This document shows, piece after piece, positions 9,011 through 18,399 of a DNA stretch of 64,000 nucleotides. Each line of letters begins with the position of its first letter. Within the stretch, counting starts at the first letter, position 1. Source of the DNA: Sinorhizobium meliloti 4H41 (GTDB taxonomy: Bacteria; Pseudomonadota; Alphaproteobacteria; Rhizobiales; Rhizobiaceae); contig NZ_AQWP01000018.1 in NCBI RefSeq assembly GCF_000375585.1, forward strand, positions 1 through 64,000, given 5' to 3'. The notes beneath the pieces are model-generated. The model saw only the letters and a list, made by a program, of their open reading frames with translations. It ran no database searches and was not told the DNA's origin. The translations under genes were made by a program, and so were the position numbers.

Positions 9011-9187
9011 ATGGCAACCACATCCCGAGGCAGAGCGCAGGATCGGGCCAAAGTCGCAGCCGGACAGGATCATGAAGTCCGCTACGAGGCGAAGAAGGAA
9101 GGTGTCTCGAAGGACACGGTCAAGAAAGCCGTGAAGAGCGCCGGTAATTCTCGCAAGAAGGTGGAAGCAGAAATCGGTCGGCACTGA
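9011..9187 (+). CDS. DUF3606 domain-containing small protein
   Basis: This basic protein of 58 residues reads as a typical DUF3606 member, with the core EVRYEAKKEGVSKDTVKKAVKSAGNSRKKVEAEI. The ATG at 9011 follows a good AGGAGAATAACA site; a longer in-frame start 48 bases upstream lacks one. DUF3606 genes are common in rhizobia, often several per genome and often on plasmids near DNA repair genes. Their role is unknown. The helix-turn-helix-like spacing and positive charge suggest DNA association, but this is not shown. The stop is only three bases before the start of exonuclease III, so the two are probably co-transcribed. Confidence 0.75.
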   Translation: MATTSRGRAQDRAKVAAGQDHEVRYEAKKEGVSKDTVKKAVKSAGNSRKKVEAEIGRH

Positions 9188-9190
9188 TCG

Positions 9191-9988
9191 GTGAAGCTCG
9201 CGACCTACAACGTCAACGGCGTGAACGGCCGGCTTGAAGTGCTGCTCAGATGGTTGGATGAGGCCGAGCCGGACGTCGTTTGCCTGCAGGAACTGAAGGC
9301 GCCGCAGGAGAAGTTTCCGATCAAGGCGATCGAAGCTGCCGGCTACGGCGCAGTCTGGCAGGGCCAGAAGTCCTGGAACGGCGTCGCGATCCTTGCCAAG
9401 GGTCAGGAGATTCACCTGACGAGAAAAGGTCTGCCCGGCGAACCGGAAGACGAACACAGCCGCTACATCGAGGCGATCGTCAACGGCATTGTCATCGGAT
9501 GCCTCTATCTCCCGAACGGCAATCCATATCCCGGACCGAAATTCGAGTACAAGCTCCGCTGGTTCAAGAGGCTGCATGACTATGCGGCCGAGCTGCTCGA
9601 ACTGGAAGTCCCGGTCGTGCTCGCAGGCGACTACAACGTCATGCCGACAGAGATCGACGTCTACAAGCCGGAGCGCTGGACGAACGACGCGTTGTTCCGG
9701 GTGGAAGTCCGGGAAACTTATCGGAAACTGGTCGACCAAGGCTGGACCGATGCTCTCCGCCATCTGCACCCGGACGAACGTATCTATGCGTTCTGGGACT
9801 ATTTCCGCAACGCCTATGCACGCGATGCGGGGTTGCGGATCGACCACCTCCTGCTGAGCTCCGAAGCCGCAGCAATGCTCTCTAAGGCTGAGGTCGACAG
9901 GCATGTGCGCGGGTGGGACCACACGAGCGATCATGCGCCCGTCTGGATAGAGCTGCAGGAACGGGTGAAGAAGCGGAAGACGAAGTAA
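9191..9988 (+). CDS. xth: exodeoxyribonuclease III
   Basis: The 265-residue product is a full-length exonuclease III of the exonuclease-endonuclease-phosphatase superfamily, acting on abasic sites and 3' ends in base excision repair. Visible motifs in order are TYNVNG with the metal-binding Asn, VVCLQELKA with the metal-binding Glu, an aromatic NGVAIL block, LAGDYNVMPTEID with the catalytic Asp and Asn, and WDHTSDHAPVW with the C-terminal Asp-His pair. GTG at 9191 starts the gene three bases after the DUF3606 stop, so the two form an operon. This is probably an accessory paralogue beside a chromosomal xth, since the neighbours are all accessory DNA repair genes. Confidence 0.9.
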   Translation: MKLATYNVNGVNGRLEVLLRWLDEAEPDVVCLQELKAPQEKFPIKAIEAAGYGAVWQGQKSWNGVAILAKGQEIHLTRKGLPGEPEDEHSRYIEAIVNGIVIGCLYLPNGNPYPGPKFEYKLRWFKRLHDYAAELLELEVPVVLAGDYNVMPTEIDVYKPERWTNDALFRVEVRETYRKLVDQGWTDALRHLHPDERIYAFWDYFRNAYARDAGLRIDHLLLSSEAAAMLSKAEVDRHVRGWDHTSDHAPVWIELQERVKKRKTK

Positions 9989-10015
9989 TCGACGCCCAGT
10001 GGAAAGGCAGGCTGA

Positions 10016-10789
10016 TTACAGCAGGCTGCCTTGCTCAACCGGCTCGCCAGATTTCGACACGATCGATGATCCATAAGGTTCACGTGATAGAATAATCAGG
10101 GCATCGTTCGGTAGTGGGCGGGCGAGATTTTTTGCTTCCTCCCAAGGTGCACGCATCCAGACGTCGGTTTCTTCCTTCGTCTGCAGCAGGACTGGCATGG
10201 CTTTCTCATGGATCGGCTTGACGAGATCGTTAGGATCCGTCGTCAGGAAACCATAGAGGTCATCCGTCGTGAGACCGTCGCGGACTTTTCGGACGCTTTT
10301 CCACTGCGGCACATGAATGCCGGCAAAGAACATCAGTGATTTCGCCTCATCGCGGGCAAACCACGCATTCGGCACCCTGCCGCCGGCGTCCTGACTTGCC
10401 GGATCCGGTTCGGCAAAGCTGGTGACCGGGACCAGGCACCTATTTTCGACGCCGAACCAGCGCGTCCAGTGGGGCAGGCTGAGCTTGCGAACATTGGTCA
10501 CACCCCTGTCCGGTTCTATGCGGATGAGTTCGTCCATGTCGACAGCCTGACCCTTGACTCTCAGTTTCTCGGCGCGAATTTCCGCAGCCTTCTTCTGCAC
10601 GAAGATCGGCGAGGGCAGGCCCCAGCGCGCGTGCAAGAGCTGCTTCTTTCCCTCAGCCGTGTTGCGGACGATCGGCCCCATCTGGTCGGGGTTCATCTGG
10701 TAGGCCGGCATCAGGTTGATCAGGCTTTCGGCATCCTGAGCCCATTTCGCGACCCAGTCCTTGTCTTCCATCCGGTAGAGGTTACACAT
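10016..10789 (-). CDS. SRAP-domain protein, abasic-site DNA-protein crosslink sensor (YedK/HMCES family)
   Basis: The 257-residue product starts MCNLYRM. Cys2, exposed after removal of the initiator Met, is the residue with which SRAP proteins bind abasic sites in single-stranded DNA. Other family motifs follow: [13 protein letters not shown] asparagine segment, HARWGLPSP, a TSFAEPDP glutamate block and [12 protein letters not shown] with the conserved histidine. Length matches the family. It protects abasic sites in exposed ssDNA, consistent with its location between exonuclease III and a DNA ligase and next to translesion polymerases. The gene is convergent with xth; the 27-base gap leaves little room for a terminator. 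SRAP genes are often SOS-linked, but I saw no LexA box in front of this one. Confidence 0.9.
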   Translation of the reverse strand: MCNLYRMEDKDWVAKWAQDAESLINLMPAYQMNPDQMGPIVRNTAEGKKQLLHARWGLPSPIFVQKKAAEIRAEKLRVKGQAVDMDELIRIEPDRGVTNVRKLSLPHWTRWFGVENRCLVPVTSFAEPDPASQDAGGRVPNAWFARDEAKSLMFFAGIHVPQWKSVRKVRDGLTTDDLYGFLTTDPNDLVKPIHEKAMPVLLQTKEETDVWMRAPWEEAKNLARPLPNDALIILSREPYGSSIVSKSGEPVEQGSLL

Positions 10790-10849
10790 CCAATGCCATC
10801 CATGTTCGCAGGGGCGTGGAAGACAATCTAGCGGACGACGCTAATTTCG

Positions 10850-11917
10850 CTAGTGGAGCTTATAGACGTCGGCATTGTCTTGCCGTTCCCGCAAGCCCTT
10901 ATAGGAAGGATGCCGCAGTTTGCCGTCCCCGGTCCACGCCCGAAACTCAATCTCGGCGATCAGCGTCGGCTCGACCCAGACAGTGTCTGCTTTTCCGGCA
11001 TCGGGAATAGGCGGCTGTTTTCGCTTCCAGCGCAGCCTGTCGAGCGTTTTGCGCAACCTGTTCATCTCGGCCTGTTTGAAGCCGGTACCGACGCTCCCGA
11101 CGTGGACGAGATCGTGGCCACGATAGGCGGCAAGCACGAGCGAGCCAAACCCGCCCGGTGAAGCCGCCGACGGCTCATAGCCGACGATCATGAACGCTTC
11201 GCTCTGCACGCATTTGACTTTTACCCAATCGCCCGTGCGGCCGGAGCGATAGGGCTGATCGAGATGTTTGCCAACGATGCCCTCCAGACCAAGGCGGCAG
11301 ACGTTCTCAAGCAGGACAGTTGGCTCGGCGTCGATGGTCTCAGAAAGACGGATGGCGCCGTCCTTACCATCCAGAGTGTCCTCGAGAAGATGGCGGCGCG
11401 AGCGGTATTCGACATTTCGTAGATCATGGCCGTCGAGATAAATCAGATCAAACGCATAGAGGATGGCGTCCGAGGCGCGGTTGCCAGCGGCCTTGCCGGA
11501 AGCGCCGAGGGATTGCTGCAGCAAACCGAAATCCGGCCGGCCTTCTTCATCGAGCACGACGGCCTCGCCATCGATGATCATGGTCGCCGGCCCGAGCGCC
11601 CGGGCCGCCTGTTCGATCGCTGGAAACCGATGCGTCCAGTTATGGCCTCCGCGTGTGAGGATGCGGACGCCTTGTGGCTTGATATGGACAGCCAGACGGT
11701 AGCCGTCCCATTTCAGCTCCCAGCTCCACTGGTCGCCTTTTGGCGGATGCGCCTTCAGCTCAGCCAGCGCCGGCGCGACGCGATCGGGCATGGGATCGAA
11801 CAAAAGCTGTGGCTGCGCTGGATTGCGTTTCCTGCGCGGCTTCGAGCGGATCGGAGCTTCGCTGTCACGAAGAAGCGGCTTTGATCTCGGAGGTTTTGAC
11901 CTGGGCGGCTTTGTCAT
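10850..11917 (-). CDS. ATP-dependent DNA ligase (LigD ligase-domain type)
   Basis: The product of about 355 residues has the nucleotidyltransferase core of ATP-dependent ligases. Motif I is ELKWDGYRL with the adenylated lysine; motif III includes IIDGEAVVLDEEGRPDFGLLQ; IVGKH and TGDWVKVKC are motifs IV and V. An OB-fold C-terminal domain ends with LRHPSYKGLRE. A basic, proline-rich N-terminal extension precedes the core. ATG at 11917 (MTKPPRSKPP) is preferred; a longer frame reaches 12016 without clear coding character. Polymerase and nuclease domains of full LigD are absent, so this is a stand-alone ligase like those on rhizobial plasmids, where they work with plasmid Ku or in base excision repair. 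No Ku gene is in the window. Confidence 0.88.
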   Translation of the reverse strand: MTKPPRSKPPRSKPLLRDSEAPIRSKPRRKRNPAQPQLLFDPMPDRVAPALAELKAHPPKGDQWSWELKWDGYRLAVHIKPQGVRILTRGGHNWTHRFPAIEQAARALGPATMIIDGEAVVLDEEGRPDFGLLQQSLGASGKAAGNRASDAILYAFDLIYLDGHDLRNVEYRSRRHLLEDTLDGKDGAIRLSETIDAEPTVLLENVCRLGLEGIVGKHLDQPYRSGRTGDWVKVKCVQSEAFMIVGYEPSAASPGGFGSLVLAAYRGHDLVHVGSVGTGFKQAEMNRLRKTLDRLRWKRKQPPIPDAGKADTVWVEPTLIAEIEFRAWTGDGKLRHPSYKGLRERQDNADVYKLH

Positions 11918-12123
11918 GCCTGGAGTGCAGCACAAAAAGCTTAAGAACATTGCGACGTTCTGAACTCTGTCCCCGCTATCCACCGGCAGGGCCCGAACGC
12001 CTGAAAACTGTGCCAAAAATTCTTTTCGGCCCTACGCGATTGATTCCGTTCGGAATCTTCAAGAACGCTAATGCTAGGTGAATATTCCTACGCTCAATTC
12101 GTCTTGACTCTTTGTGGGTATAA

Positions 12124-12138
12124 GAACAGAAAGTGAAC
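12124..12138 (+). promoter_or_regulatory. LexA box (GAAC-N7-GAAC) before imuA
   Basis: GAAC at 12124-12127, seven bases AGAAAGT, then GAAC at 12135-12138 exactly matches the alphaproteobacterial SOS box in its GAAC-N7-GAAC orientation. It lies 60 bases upstream of the imuA start, the usual place for repression of the imuA-imuB-dnaE2 cassette. A TATAAG at 12119-12124 overlaps the box and may be part of the -10 element. Confidence 0.85.
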
Positions 12139-12198
12139 ATAAAGCCGCCCGACATGATGTCGAAACCGCCAACGCGACCTTGAAGGGAGCCGTGAACG

Positions 12199-12975
12199 AT
12201 GACTGCTGCCCGTGCCCCGAGGGTCCCTGGGGAGGTTTCCGATGTGATCTCAGATCTGCGCGAGCGCATCGCGTCGATCCAGGTCGCGCAGGCCATGCGA
12301 GCCGGCTGTCTTGCCTTCGGCGTGCCTGAGATCGATGCGGTTTTGCCGGGCGGAGGTCTCGCTTATGGAGCGCTGCATGAGTTCGCGGGCGGAGGTTCGG
12401 GTACGGTCGATGGAGCGGCGGCCGCGCTCTTCGTTGCTGGAATAGCCGCCCGGACAAAGGGGCAGGTGGCGTGGTGCCTAACGAGACCCGACCTCTTCAT
12501 GCCAGCGCTGGCCCAGGTCGGCCTTCATCCCGACCGGGTCGTGTTCGTCGAGGGGGACAAGGAGGAGGACGTCCTTGCGAGCATGGAGGAGTGCCTGTCC
12601 TTCGGCGGCCTCGGCGTTGTCGTCGGGGAACTCGTTCGATTGCCTATGACAGCGTCGCGGCGTCTCCAGCTTGTCGCCGAGAAGACCGGAACCATGGCCA
12701 TCGCAGTCCGTCGCTGGAGACGGCAGACGGAGGCGAATGATTTCGGCCAGCCGACGGCCTCGACGACCAGATGGCGGGTGAGCGTCATGCCATCGGAAGA
12801 ACTGCCAGTTCCGGGCGTGGGGAGGGCTCAATGGTTTCTAGAATTGATGCGCGTGAAAGCGGGTGAGTGTGCTGAGTTTCTCGTGAGAGCGTGTGATGAC
12901 CAGGGTCGTATCCATCTATCTTCCAGATCTGCCGACGGATCGCATTCGTCGGGCCGATCCCTCCATTCCGCCTGA
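12199..12975 (+). CDS. imuA: ImuA, SOS mutagenesis accessory protein
   Basis: The 258-residue product is a RecA-like protein with the ImuA start. GCLAFGVPEIDAVLPGGGL precedes GALHEFAGGGSGTVDGAA, where the Walker A of RecA would be; here it is degenerate, as usual for ImuA. WCLTRPDLFMPALAQVGLHPDRVVFVEGD follows. ImuA, ImuB and DnaE2 form the damage-inducible mutasome of bacteria lacking UmuDC. ImuA is thought to link it to RecA and is required for its activity. The gene is first in the cassette, with a LexA box upstream and an 83-base overlap with imuB, indicating translational coupling. The C-terminal tail beyond about residue 232 lies in the overlap and may be less conserved. Confidence 0.9.
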   Translation: MTAARAPRVPGEVSDVISDLRERIASIQVAQAMRAGCLAFGVPEIDAVLPGGGLAYGALHEFAGGGSGTVDGAAAALFVAGIAARTKGQVAWCLTRPDLFMPALAQVGLHPDRVVFVEGDKEEDVLASMEECLSFGGLGVVVGELVRLPMTASRRLQLVAEKTGTMAIAVRRWRRQTEANDFGQPTASTTRWRVSVMPSEELPVPGVGRAQWFLELMRVKAGECAEFLVRACDDQGRIHLSSRSADGSHSSGRSLHSA

Positions 12976-14407
12976 ACAGGCCATTGCCGTGATTGCCAGG
13001 TCAGGGTCGAAGCGATGGGTCTCTGCCGCCGACGCGGCCGCCAGAAAGGCGGGTGTGAGGCCAGGAATGCCTGCCGCGAAAGCACAGGCGATCTTCCGCG
13101 ACTTGATGATGGTCGAGGCCGACCCTGCGGCCGACGCCGCTGCTCTTGAACGGATCACCCTTTGGGCATTGACCGTGTATTCGCCGATCGTGGCCAGCGA
13201 CGGGATCGACGGCATCGTGATGGATACCGAAGGCGCGGATCACCTGCAGGGTGGCGAGCTGCCAATGGTGACAAAAATCGTCAACCAGTTCTTAGGCAGG
13301 AAGCTGACTGCCCGCGTTGCCGTCGCAGACACCTGGGGTGCGGCGCATGCCTGCGCGCGGGCGATCAACAGAGAGAACGTCATCGTTCCGAGGGGCGGGA
13401 CGGTGCGCGTCGTCGAGAAGCTTCCGCTTTCTCTGTTGCGCCTTCCGGAAAAGATAGTCGCCGATTTGAGGACGCTGGGCTTCCAGACGGTCGGTGAATT
13501 GGCGAATACTGCCCGCGCACCGCTGACGCTGCGCTTCGGCCCCGAGATCGGACGCCGTCTGGACCAGATGTTTGGCCGCAAGTCCGAACCAATCGAGCCG
13601 GTGCGGGCGCCCGAGTGGATCGAAGTATCGCGTTCGTTCGCCGAGCCCATCGGTGCGGCCGAGACGATCAACAAATATGTTGGAAGGCTCGTCACTCAGC
13701 TTGTCGGAGAACTCCAGCGCCGCGGCCTCGGCGTGCGCCGCACGGACCTGATCGTCGAGAAGGTCGACGGCACCCGACAGGCAATTCGGGCTGGGACCGC
13801 CAAGCCTGCCCGCGACGTCGCATGGTTGACCAAGCTGTTTCGGGACAGAACGGAAAAGATCGAGCCGGGCTTTGGCATCGAGAAGCTGACGCTCGTCGCC
13901 GTCATGTCCGAGACGCTGGACGAGGAACAGCGGTCGTCCTCATTGGTCGAGGAAGAGACCACCGATATTACGCCCCTTATCGACGTCCTTGGAAACCGTG
14001 GCCAGCGAGTCTACCGCCTGGCGCCTGTCGCATCGGATGTCCCTGAGCGCAGCGTGCGGCGTGTCGCCGCCACCTCCGAGCCGGTCGGCGAGATCTGGAC
14101 GCATCACTGGCAACGGCCTGTGCGGCTACTCGACAGGCCTGATCCTATTTCGGCGATCGCTTTGATGCCCGATTACCCGCCACGCAGCATCACATGGCGC
14201 GGGCGTCGGCACAATGTGGTGCGGGCCGATGGACCGGAACGCATATTCGGGGAGTGGTGGATGCGCGACAGCGAGTTCGACGCTGTCCGAGACTATTACG
14301 TCATTGAGAACCAGGCGGGCGAGCGCTTCTGGATTTTTCGTTCGGGGGACGGCGTCGATCCCGAGACGGGCGATCGGCAATGGTACATGCACGGGATCTT
14401 TGCATGA
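12893..14407 (+). CDS. imuB: ImuB, inactive Y-family polymerase-like hub protein
   Basis: The 504-residue product has a Y-family polymerase architecture: palm start RVVSIYLPDLPTDRIRR, fingers with AQAIFRDL, a helix-hairpin-helix region (LPEKIVADLRTLGFQTVGELA) and a little-finger domain. The catalytic acidic residues are missing. The D-x-D of active enzymes is not present at the start, and the usual S-x-DE motif reads SDGIDGIVMD. This is normal for ImuB, which recruits DnaE2 to the beta clamp rather than synthesising DNA. GTG at 12893 and ATG at 12896 are adjacent starts. The stop overlaps the dnaE2 start as ATGA, so the genes are tightly coupled under the LexA box before imuA. Confidence 0.9.
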   Translation: MMTRVVSIYLPDLPTDRIRRADPSIPPEQAIAVIARSGSKRWVSAADAAARKAGVRPGMPAAKAQAIFRDLMMVEADPAADAAALERITLWALTVYSPIVASDGIDGIVMDTEGADHLQGGELPMVTKIVNQFLGRKLTARVAVADTWGAAHACARAINRENVIVPRGGTVRVVEKLPLSLLRLPEKIVADLRTLGFQTVGELANTARAPLTLRFGPEIGRRLDQMFGRKSEPIEPVRAPEWIEVSRSFAEPIGAAETINKYVGRLVTQLVGELQRRGLGVRRTDLIVEKVDGTRQAIRAGTAKPARDVAWLTKLFRDRTEKIEPGFGIEKLTLVAVMSETLDEEQRSSSLVEEETTDITPLIDVLGNRGQRVYRLAPVASDVPERSVRRVAATSEPVGEIWTHHWQRPVRLLDRPDPISAIALMPDYPPRSITWRGRRHNVVRADGPERIFGEWWMRDSEFDAVRDYYVIENQAGERFWIFRSGDGVDPETGDRQWYMHGIFA

Positions 14408-17400
14408 GCTACGCCGAGCTCCAGGTCACGACCCACTTCAGCTTCCTGCGCGGCGCCTCCTCGGCACGGGAACTGTTCGAGACAGCGAAACGGCTCGGTA
14501 TCGGTGCACTTGGCGTTGTCGATCGTAATTCGCTGGCCGGGATCGTCCGGGCGCTGGAAGCATCCCGCGCCACCGGTCTGCGCCTGGTCGTCGGCTGTCG
14601 GCTCGATCTCGCGGATGGCATGTCTGTGCTGGTCTATCCGATGGACCGATCCGCCTATTCGCGCCTGACGCGCCTCATCACGCTCGGCAAATCGCGTGGC
14701 GGCAAGAACAACTGCATCCTGCATTTGGGATGACATCGTGGCTTACTCGGAGGGCATGATCGGCATTCTGGTGCCGGATCTGCCGGATGCCACCTGTGCC
14801 TCGCAGCTTCGCAAGATGGCTGAGCTGTTTGGTGATCGCGCCTACGTTTCGCTCTGCCTGCGCCGGCGACCGAACGACCAGCTGCGCCTGCATGAGATAT
14901 CCAATATGGCGGCGCGGTTCAAGGTCAAAACCGTCGTCACCAATGACGTGCTGTTTCATGAGCCGGGCCGGCGGCAATTGCAGGACATCGTCACCTGTAT
15001 CAGGCACAACACCACGATCGACGATGTCGGTTTCGAGCGTGAGCGCCACGCCGACCGCTACCTCAAGCCACCGGAGGAAATGGAACGCCTGTTTCCGCGC
15101 TACCCGCAAGCACTGGCGCGAACCCTGGAAATCGTGCGTCGCTGCAAATTCTCGCTTGAGGAGCTGACCTACCAATACCCGGAGGAAGCCATCGTGCCGG
15201 GCAAGGATGCCCAGGCCTCGCTGGAGCATTATGTCTGGGAATGTGCGCCCGACCGGTATCCGGAAGGCCTGCCACCGGATGTTTTAAAGACCGTCCGGCA
15301 CGAGCTCGATCTCATCCGCACCATGAAATATGCGCCGTATTTCTTGACGGTGTTTTCGATCGTGCGCTTTGCCAGAAGCCAGGGCATTCTCTGTCAGGGC
15401 AGGGGGTCTGCGGCCAATAGCGCCGTCTGCTATATTCTCGGTATTACCTCGATCGATCCTTCAACCAATGACCTTCTCTTCGAGCGCTTCGTCAGCCAGG
15501 AACGCGACGAGCCTCCGGATATCGATGTCGACTTCGAGCATGAACGGCGCGGGGAGGTCATTCAGTGGATCTACAAGACCTATACCAAGGATAAGGCGGC
15601 ACTTTGTGCGACCGTCACCCGCTACCGGGCCAAGGGCGCAATCCGCGATGTCGGCAAGGCGCTCGGACTGCCGGAGGACGTCATCAAGGCGCTGTCATCC
15701 GGCATGTGGTCCTGGTCGGAAGAAGTTCCCGACCGAAACATCAGGGAACTCAATCTGAACCCCGATGACCGGCGCTTAGCGCTCACCCTGAAATTGGCAC
15801 AGCAGCTGATGGGCGCGCCGCGTCATCTCGGTCAGCACCCCGGCGGCTTTGTCCTCACCCACGACCGGCTCGACGATCTCGTGCCGATCGAGCCAGCGAC
15901 GATGAAAGACCGGCAGATCATCGAATGGGACAAGGACGACGTCGAGGCGCTGAAGTTCATGAAGGTGGACGTCTTGGCGCTCGGGATGCTCACCTGCATG
16001 GCCAAGGCCTTCGATCTGATCCGCGAACAAAAGGGCGAGCACCTTGATCTCTCGAAGATCGAGCAGGAGGATGCGGCGACCTATGCAATGATCCGCAAGG
16101 CTGACACGCTCGGCACGTTCCAGATTGAAAGCCGTGCGCAGATGGCGATGCTACCGCGCCTGAAGCCCCGCACCTTCTACGATCTGGTCGTGCAGGTGGC
16201 GATCGTCCGGCCCGGTCCCATCCAAGGCGACATGGTGCATCCCTATCTTCGCCGCCGAGAGGGAAAGGAGCCGGTCGAATATCCCACCCCTGAGCTGGAG
16301 GCCGTGCTCGGAAAAACGCTGGGCGTGCCGCTGTTTCAGGAAAGTGCTATGCGCGTTGCCATGGTCTGTGCCGGCTTTACCGGCGGCGAGGCCGATCAAT
16401 TGCGCAAATCGATGGCCACCTTCAAATTCACCGGTGGCGTCTCGCGCTTGAAGGACAAGCTCGTTTCCGGCATGGTGAAGAATGGCTATTCACCCGAGTT
16501 CGCCGAAAAGACCTTTTCGCAGCTGGAAGGTTTTGGCTCCTACGGCTTTCCGGAAAGTCATGCGGCCTCATTTGCGTTGATTGCCTACGCGTCGAACTAC
16601 ATCAAGTGCCATTACCCCGACGTCTTTTGTGCAGCCCTTCTCAACAGCCAGCCAATGGGCTTTTACGCTCCGGCCCAGATTGTCGGGGACGCGATCAAGC
16701 ATGGCGTTGAGGTGAGGCCAGTCTGCGTCAACCGCTCGCGCTGGGACTGCACGCTGGAAGGGATCGGCAGCACCGATCGTCATGCTGTGCGGCTCGGCTT
16801 TCGGCAGGTCAAGGGGCTGGCTGTCGCGGATGCAGCTCGGATCGTGGCGGCCCGCATGAACAGCCCGTTCGCCTCCGTCGATGACATGTGGCGTCGGTCC
16901 AGCGTGCCGACGGAAGCGCTTGTTCAATTGGCGGAGGCCGACGCTTTTCTGCCATCGCTGAAACTCGAACGACGCGATGCGCTCTGGGCGATCAAGGCGC
17001 TGCGCGAAGAACCCTTGCCCTTGTTTGCCGCTGCGGCCGAAAGAGAGATGGCGGCCATTGCCGAGCAGCAGGAGCCGGAGGTGGCACTTCGGCAGATGAC
17101 AGACGGCCACAATGTCATCGAAGATTACAGCCACATCGGTTTGACCCTGAGACAGCATCCCGTTGCCTTCCTGCGCAAGGATCTCTCGGAGCGCAATATC
17201 ATCACCTGTGCCGAGGCGATGAATGCCCGGGATGGCCGATGGGTTTACACCGCTGGACTCGTGCTGGTGCGGCAGAAGCCGGGATCAGCCAAGGGTGTGA
17301 TGTTCATCACCATCGAGGACGAGACGGGTCCCGCCAACATCGTTGTGTGGCCGTCGCTATTCGAGAAGCGTCGGCGGATCGTGCTGGGATCGTCGATGAT

Positions 17401-17662
17401 GGCGATCAACGGGCGGATCCAGCGAGAAGGGGAGGTGGTGCATCTCGTCGCCCAGCAACTCTTCGATCTCTCAGGCGATCTGGTTGGCCTCGCCGATCGG
17501 GACACGGAGTTCAGGCTGCCGGCTGGTCGCGGCGATGAGTTTGCCCACGGCGGCGGCGGGCTGGATTCACGCGATCGGCCAAAGCCGGTCGTTCCGCGGG
17601 ACATGTTCGTGCCCGATCTTCATATCGACACGCTGAAGGTGAAGAGCCGGAATTTTCAGTGA
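14404..17662 (+). pseudogene. dnaE2: error-prone DNA polymerase DnaE2 (ImuC), one-base frameshift
   Basis: Joining two frames gives a full-length DnaE2 of about 1,085 residues. The first starts at ATG 14404 (MSYAELQVTTHFSFLRGAS, the PHP domain) and reaches a premature TGA after about 110 codons. The second continues from [12 protein letters not shown]. An extra T in TTT at 14724-14726 explains the shift: CATTGGGATGAC would read HWDD. The polymerase core is intact, with [13 protein letters not shown], the catalytic [29 protein letters not shown] and [16 protein letters not shown]. An OB-fold lies near the C-terminus ([13 protein letters not shown]). If the shift is real, the mutasome lacks its polymerase; if a sequencing error, the cassette is functional. 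It is the last gene of the LexA-controlled operon. Confidence 0.9.
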
Positions 17663-17781
17663 ATTATGGTCGGAAACTACTGGTAGGAGGTTCGAATTGT
17701 TTCAAGAGTCCTGAGTCACGATCTAGTCACGAAACCATGCGGCGATGCGAGTTCCGCGTGGCCACGAATAGTGGGCAAATT

Positions 17782-17918
17782 TCAGTGGCCCCCGAATGTC
17801 GGCATCAGACTCACCAGTCGCCCACCTTCCACTTCGCACGCGATATGCGCCTGTGCGTCTCGAGCAAACCTTTGTGCAGCAACAACAGCGGCCTGTATAA
17901 CGGCGGCGCTGCCCCCAT
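17782..17918 (-). pseudogene. possible 45-residue protein with one-base frameshift
   Basis: ATG at 17918 has a well-spaced AGGAG eight bases upstream. The frame it opens has low coding character. Adding one G to the GGGGG run after the ATG switches to a frame reading SAAVIQAAVVAAQRFARDAQ and ending MPTFGGH at TGA 17782-17784, which looks like real protein. This parallels other one-base homopolymer changes in the window. No family is recognised, and it could equally be a chance frame. Confidence 0.25.
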
Positions 17919-18036
17919 TTCAGAGTCTCCTAAGTCGTCACGCATGCACCATTCAAGCGACGAACGCGGTAATCGCGGAGTAATCCCTTTTCTGAACTGT
18001 CTACGCGGGTAGGCGTTCTCGGGGCCATGGCCTTCG

Positions 18037-18147
18037 TCACGCCCACATCTCGGCCAGCCCCATCTTGTGCTGGATCGGACTTTGCGTTTTTATGCGCGAC
18101 AATTTATCTGAGAATGACCAGATGAGCTCACCTGGAGCCTCGAACAT
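18037..18147 (-). CDS. possible 36-residue micro-protein
   Basis: A short minus-strand frame from ATG 18147 to TGA 18037-18039 encodes MFEAPGELIWSFSDKLSRIK and ends HKMGLAEMWA. Residue choice is protein-like, but no ribosome site is obvious, and it lies back-to-back with the start of the SyrB reading frame. Function unknown; a chance frame cannot be excluded. Confidence 0.2.
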   Translation of the reverse strand: MFEAPGELIWSFSDKLSRIKTQSPIQHKMGLAEMWA

Positions 18148-18399
18148 TTGAAAAAGCTACAAAAGAACTTTGTCGTTGAGTACAAGGGTGCGCGTCGAAA
18201 ACCCGTTCCGCAATCCAACTCGATTTGGGGCAGCGTCGATTTGCGCCAGTTCGCCGAGCACGACGGCAACGTAGAGGCACCAGGGATTGGCGCGTCTCCC
18301 GCAGATACAGATGCAGTGGTAGACGAGGTACCCCGCGCACCCGCGTTGACAGCACCTCTTCAGCAAACACCAACATCAAACTTTCCTCGGGAGGAACAA
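18148..18399 (+). other. coding-like 84-codon segment in frame with the downstream syrB-like gene
   Basis: From TTG 18148, which has GGAG nine bases upstream, an open frame continues without a stop into the SyrB-like gene. Its start (KKLQKNFVVEYKGARRKPVPQ, then SIWGSVDLRQFA) looks like real protein, not random extension. Either it is an N-terminal domain of the SyrB-like protein, or a separate small gene whose stop was lost. The strong internal start at 18400 makes both a long and a short product possible. Confidence 0.4.

Larger units (their letters stand above)
17663..18147. other. gene-poor spacer between dnaE2 and SyrB genes
   Basis: No full gene is seen in this 485-base stretch. Two minus-strand micro-ORFs have some coding character and are listed separately (17782-17918 and 18037-18147). 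No transposase motif, tRNA or terminator hairpin could be identified. A nod-box was looked for before the SyrB genes and not recognised. Confidence 0.4.

Noticed and set aside
12074..12457. 127-codon minus-strand frame before imuA
   Set aside because: It covers the LexA box and the start of imuA on the other strand and has no family features.
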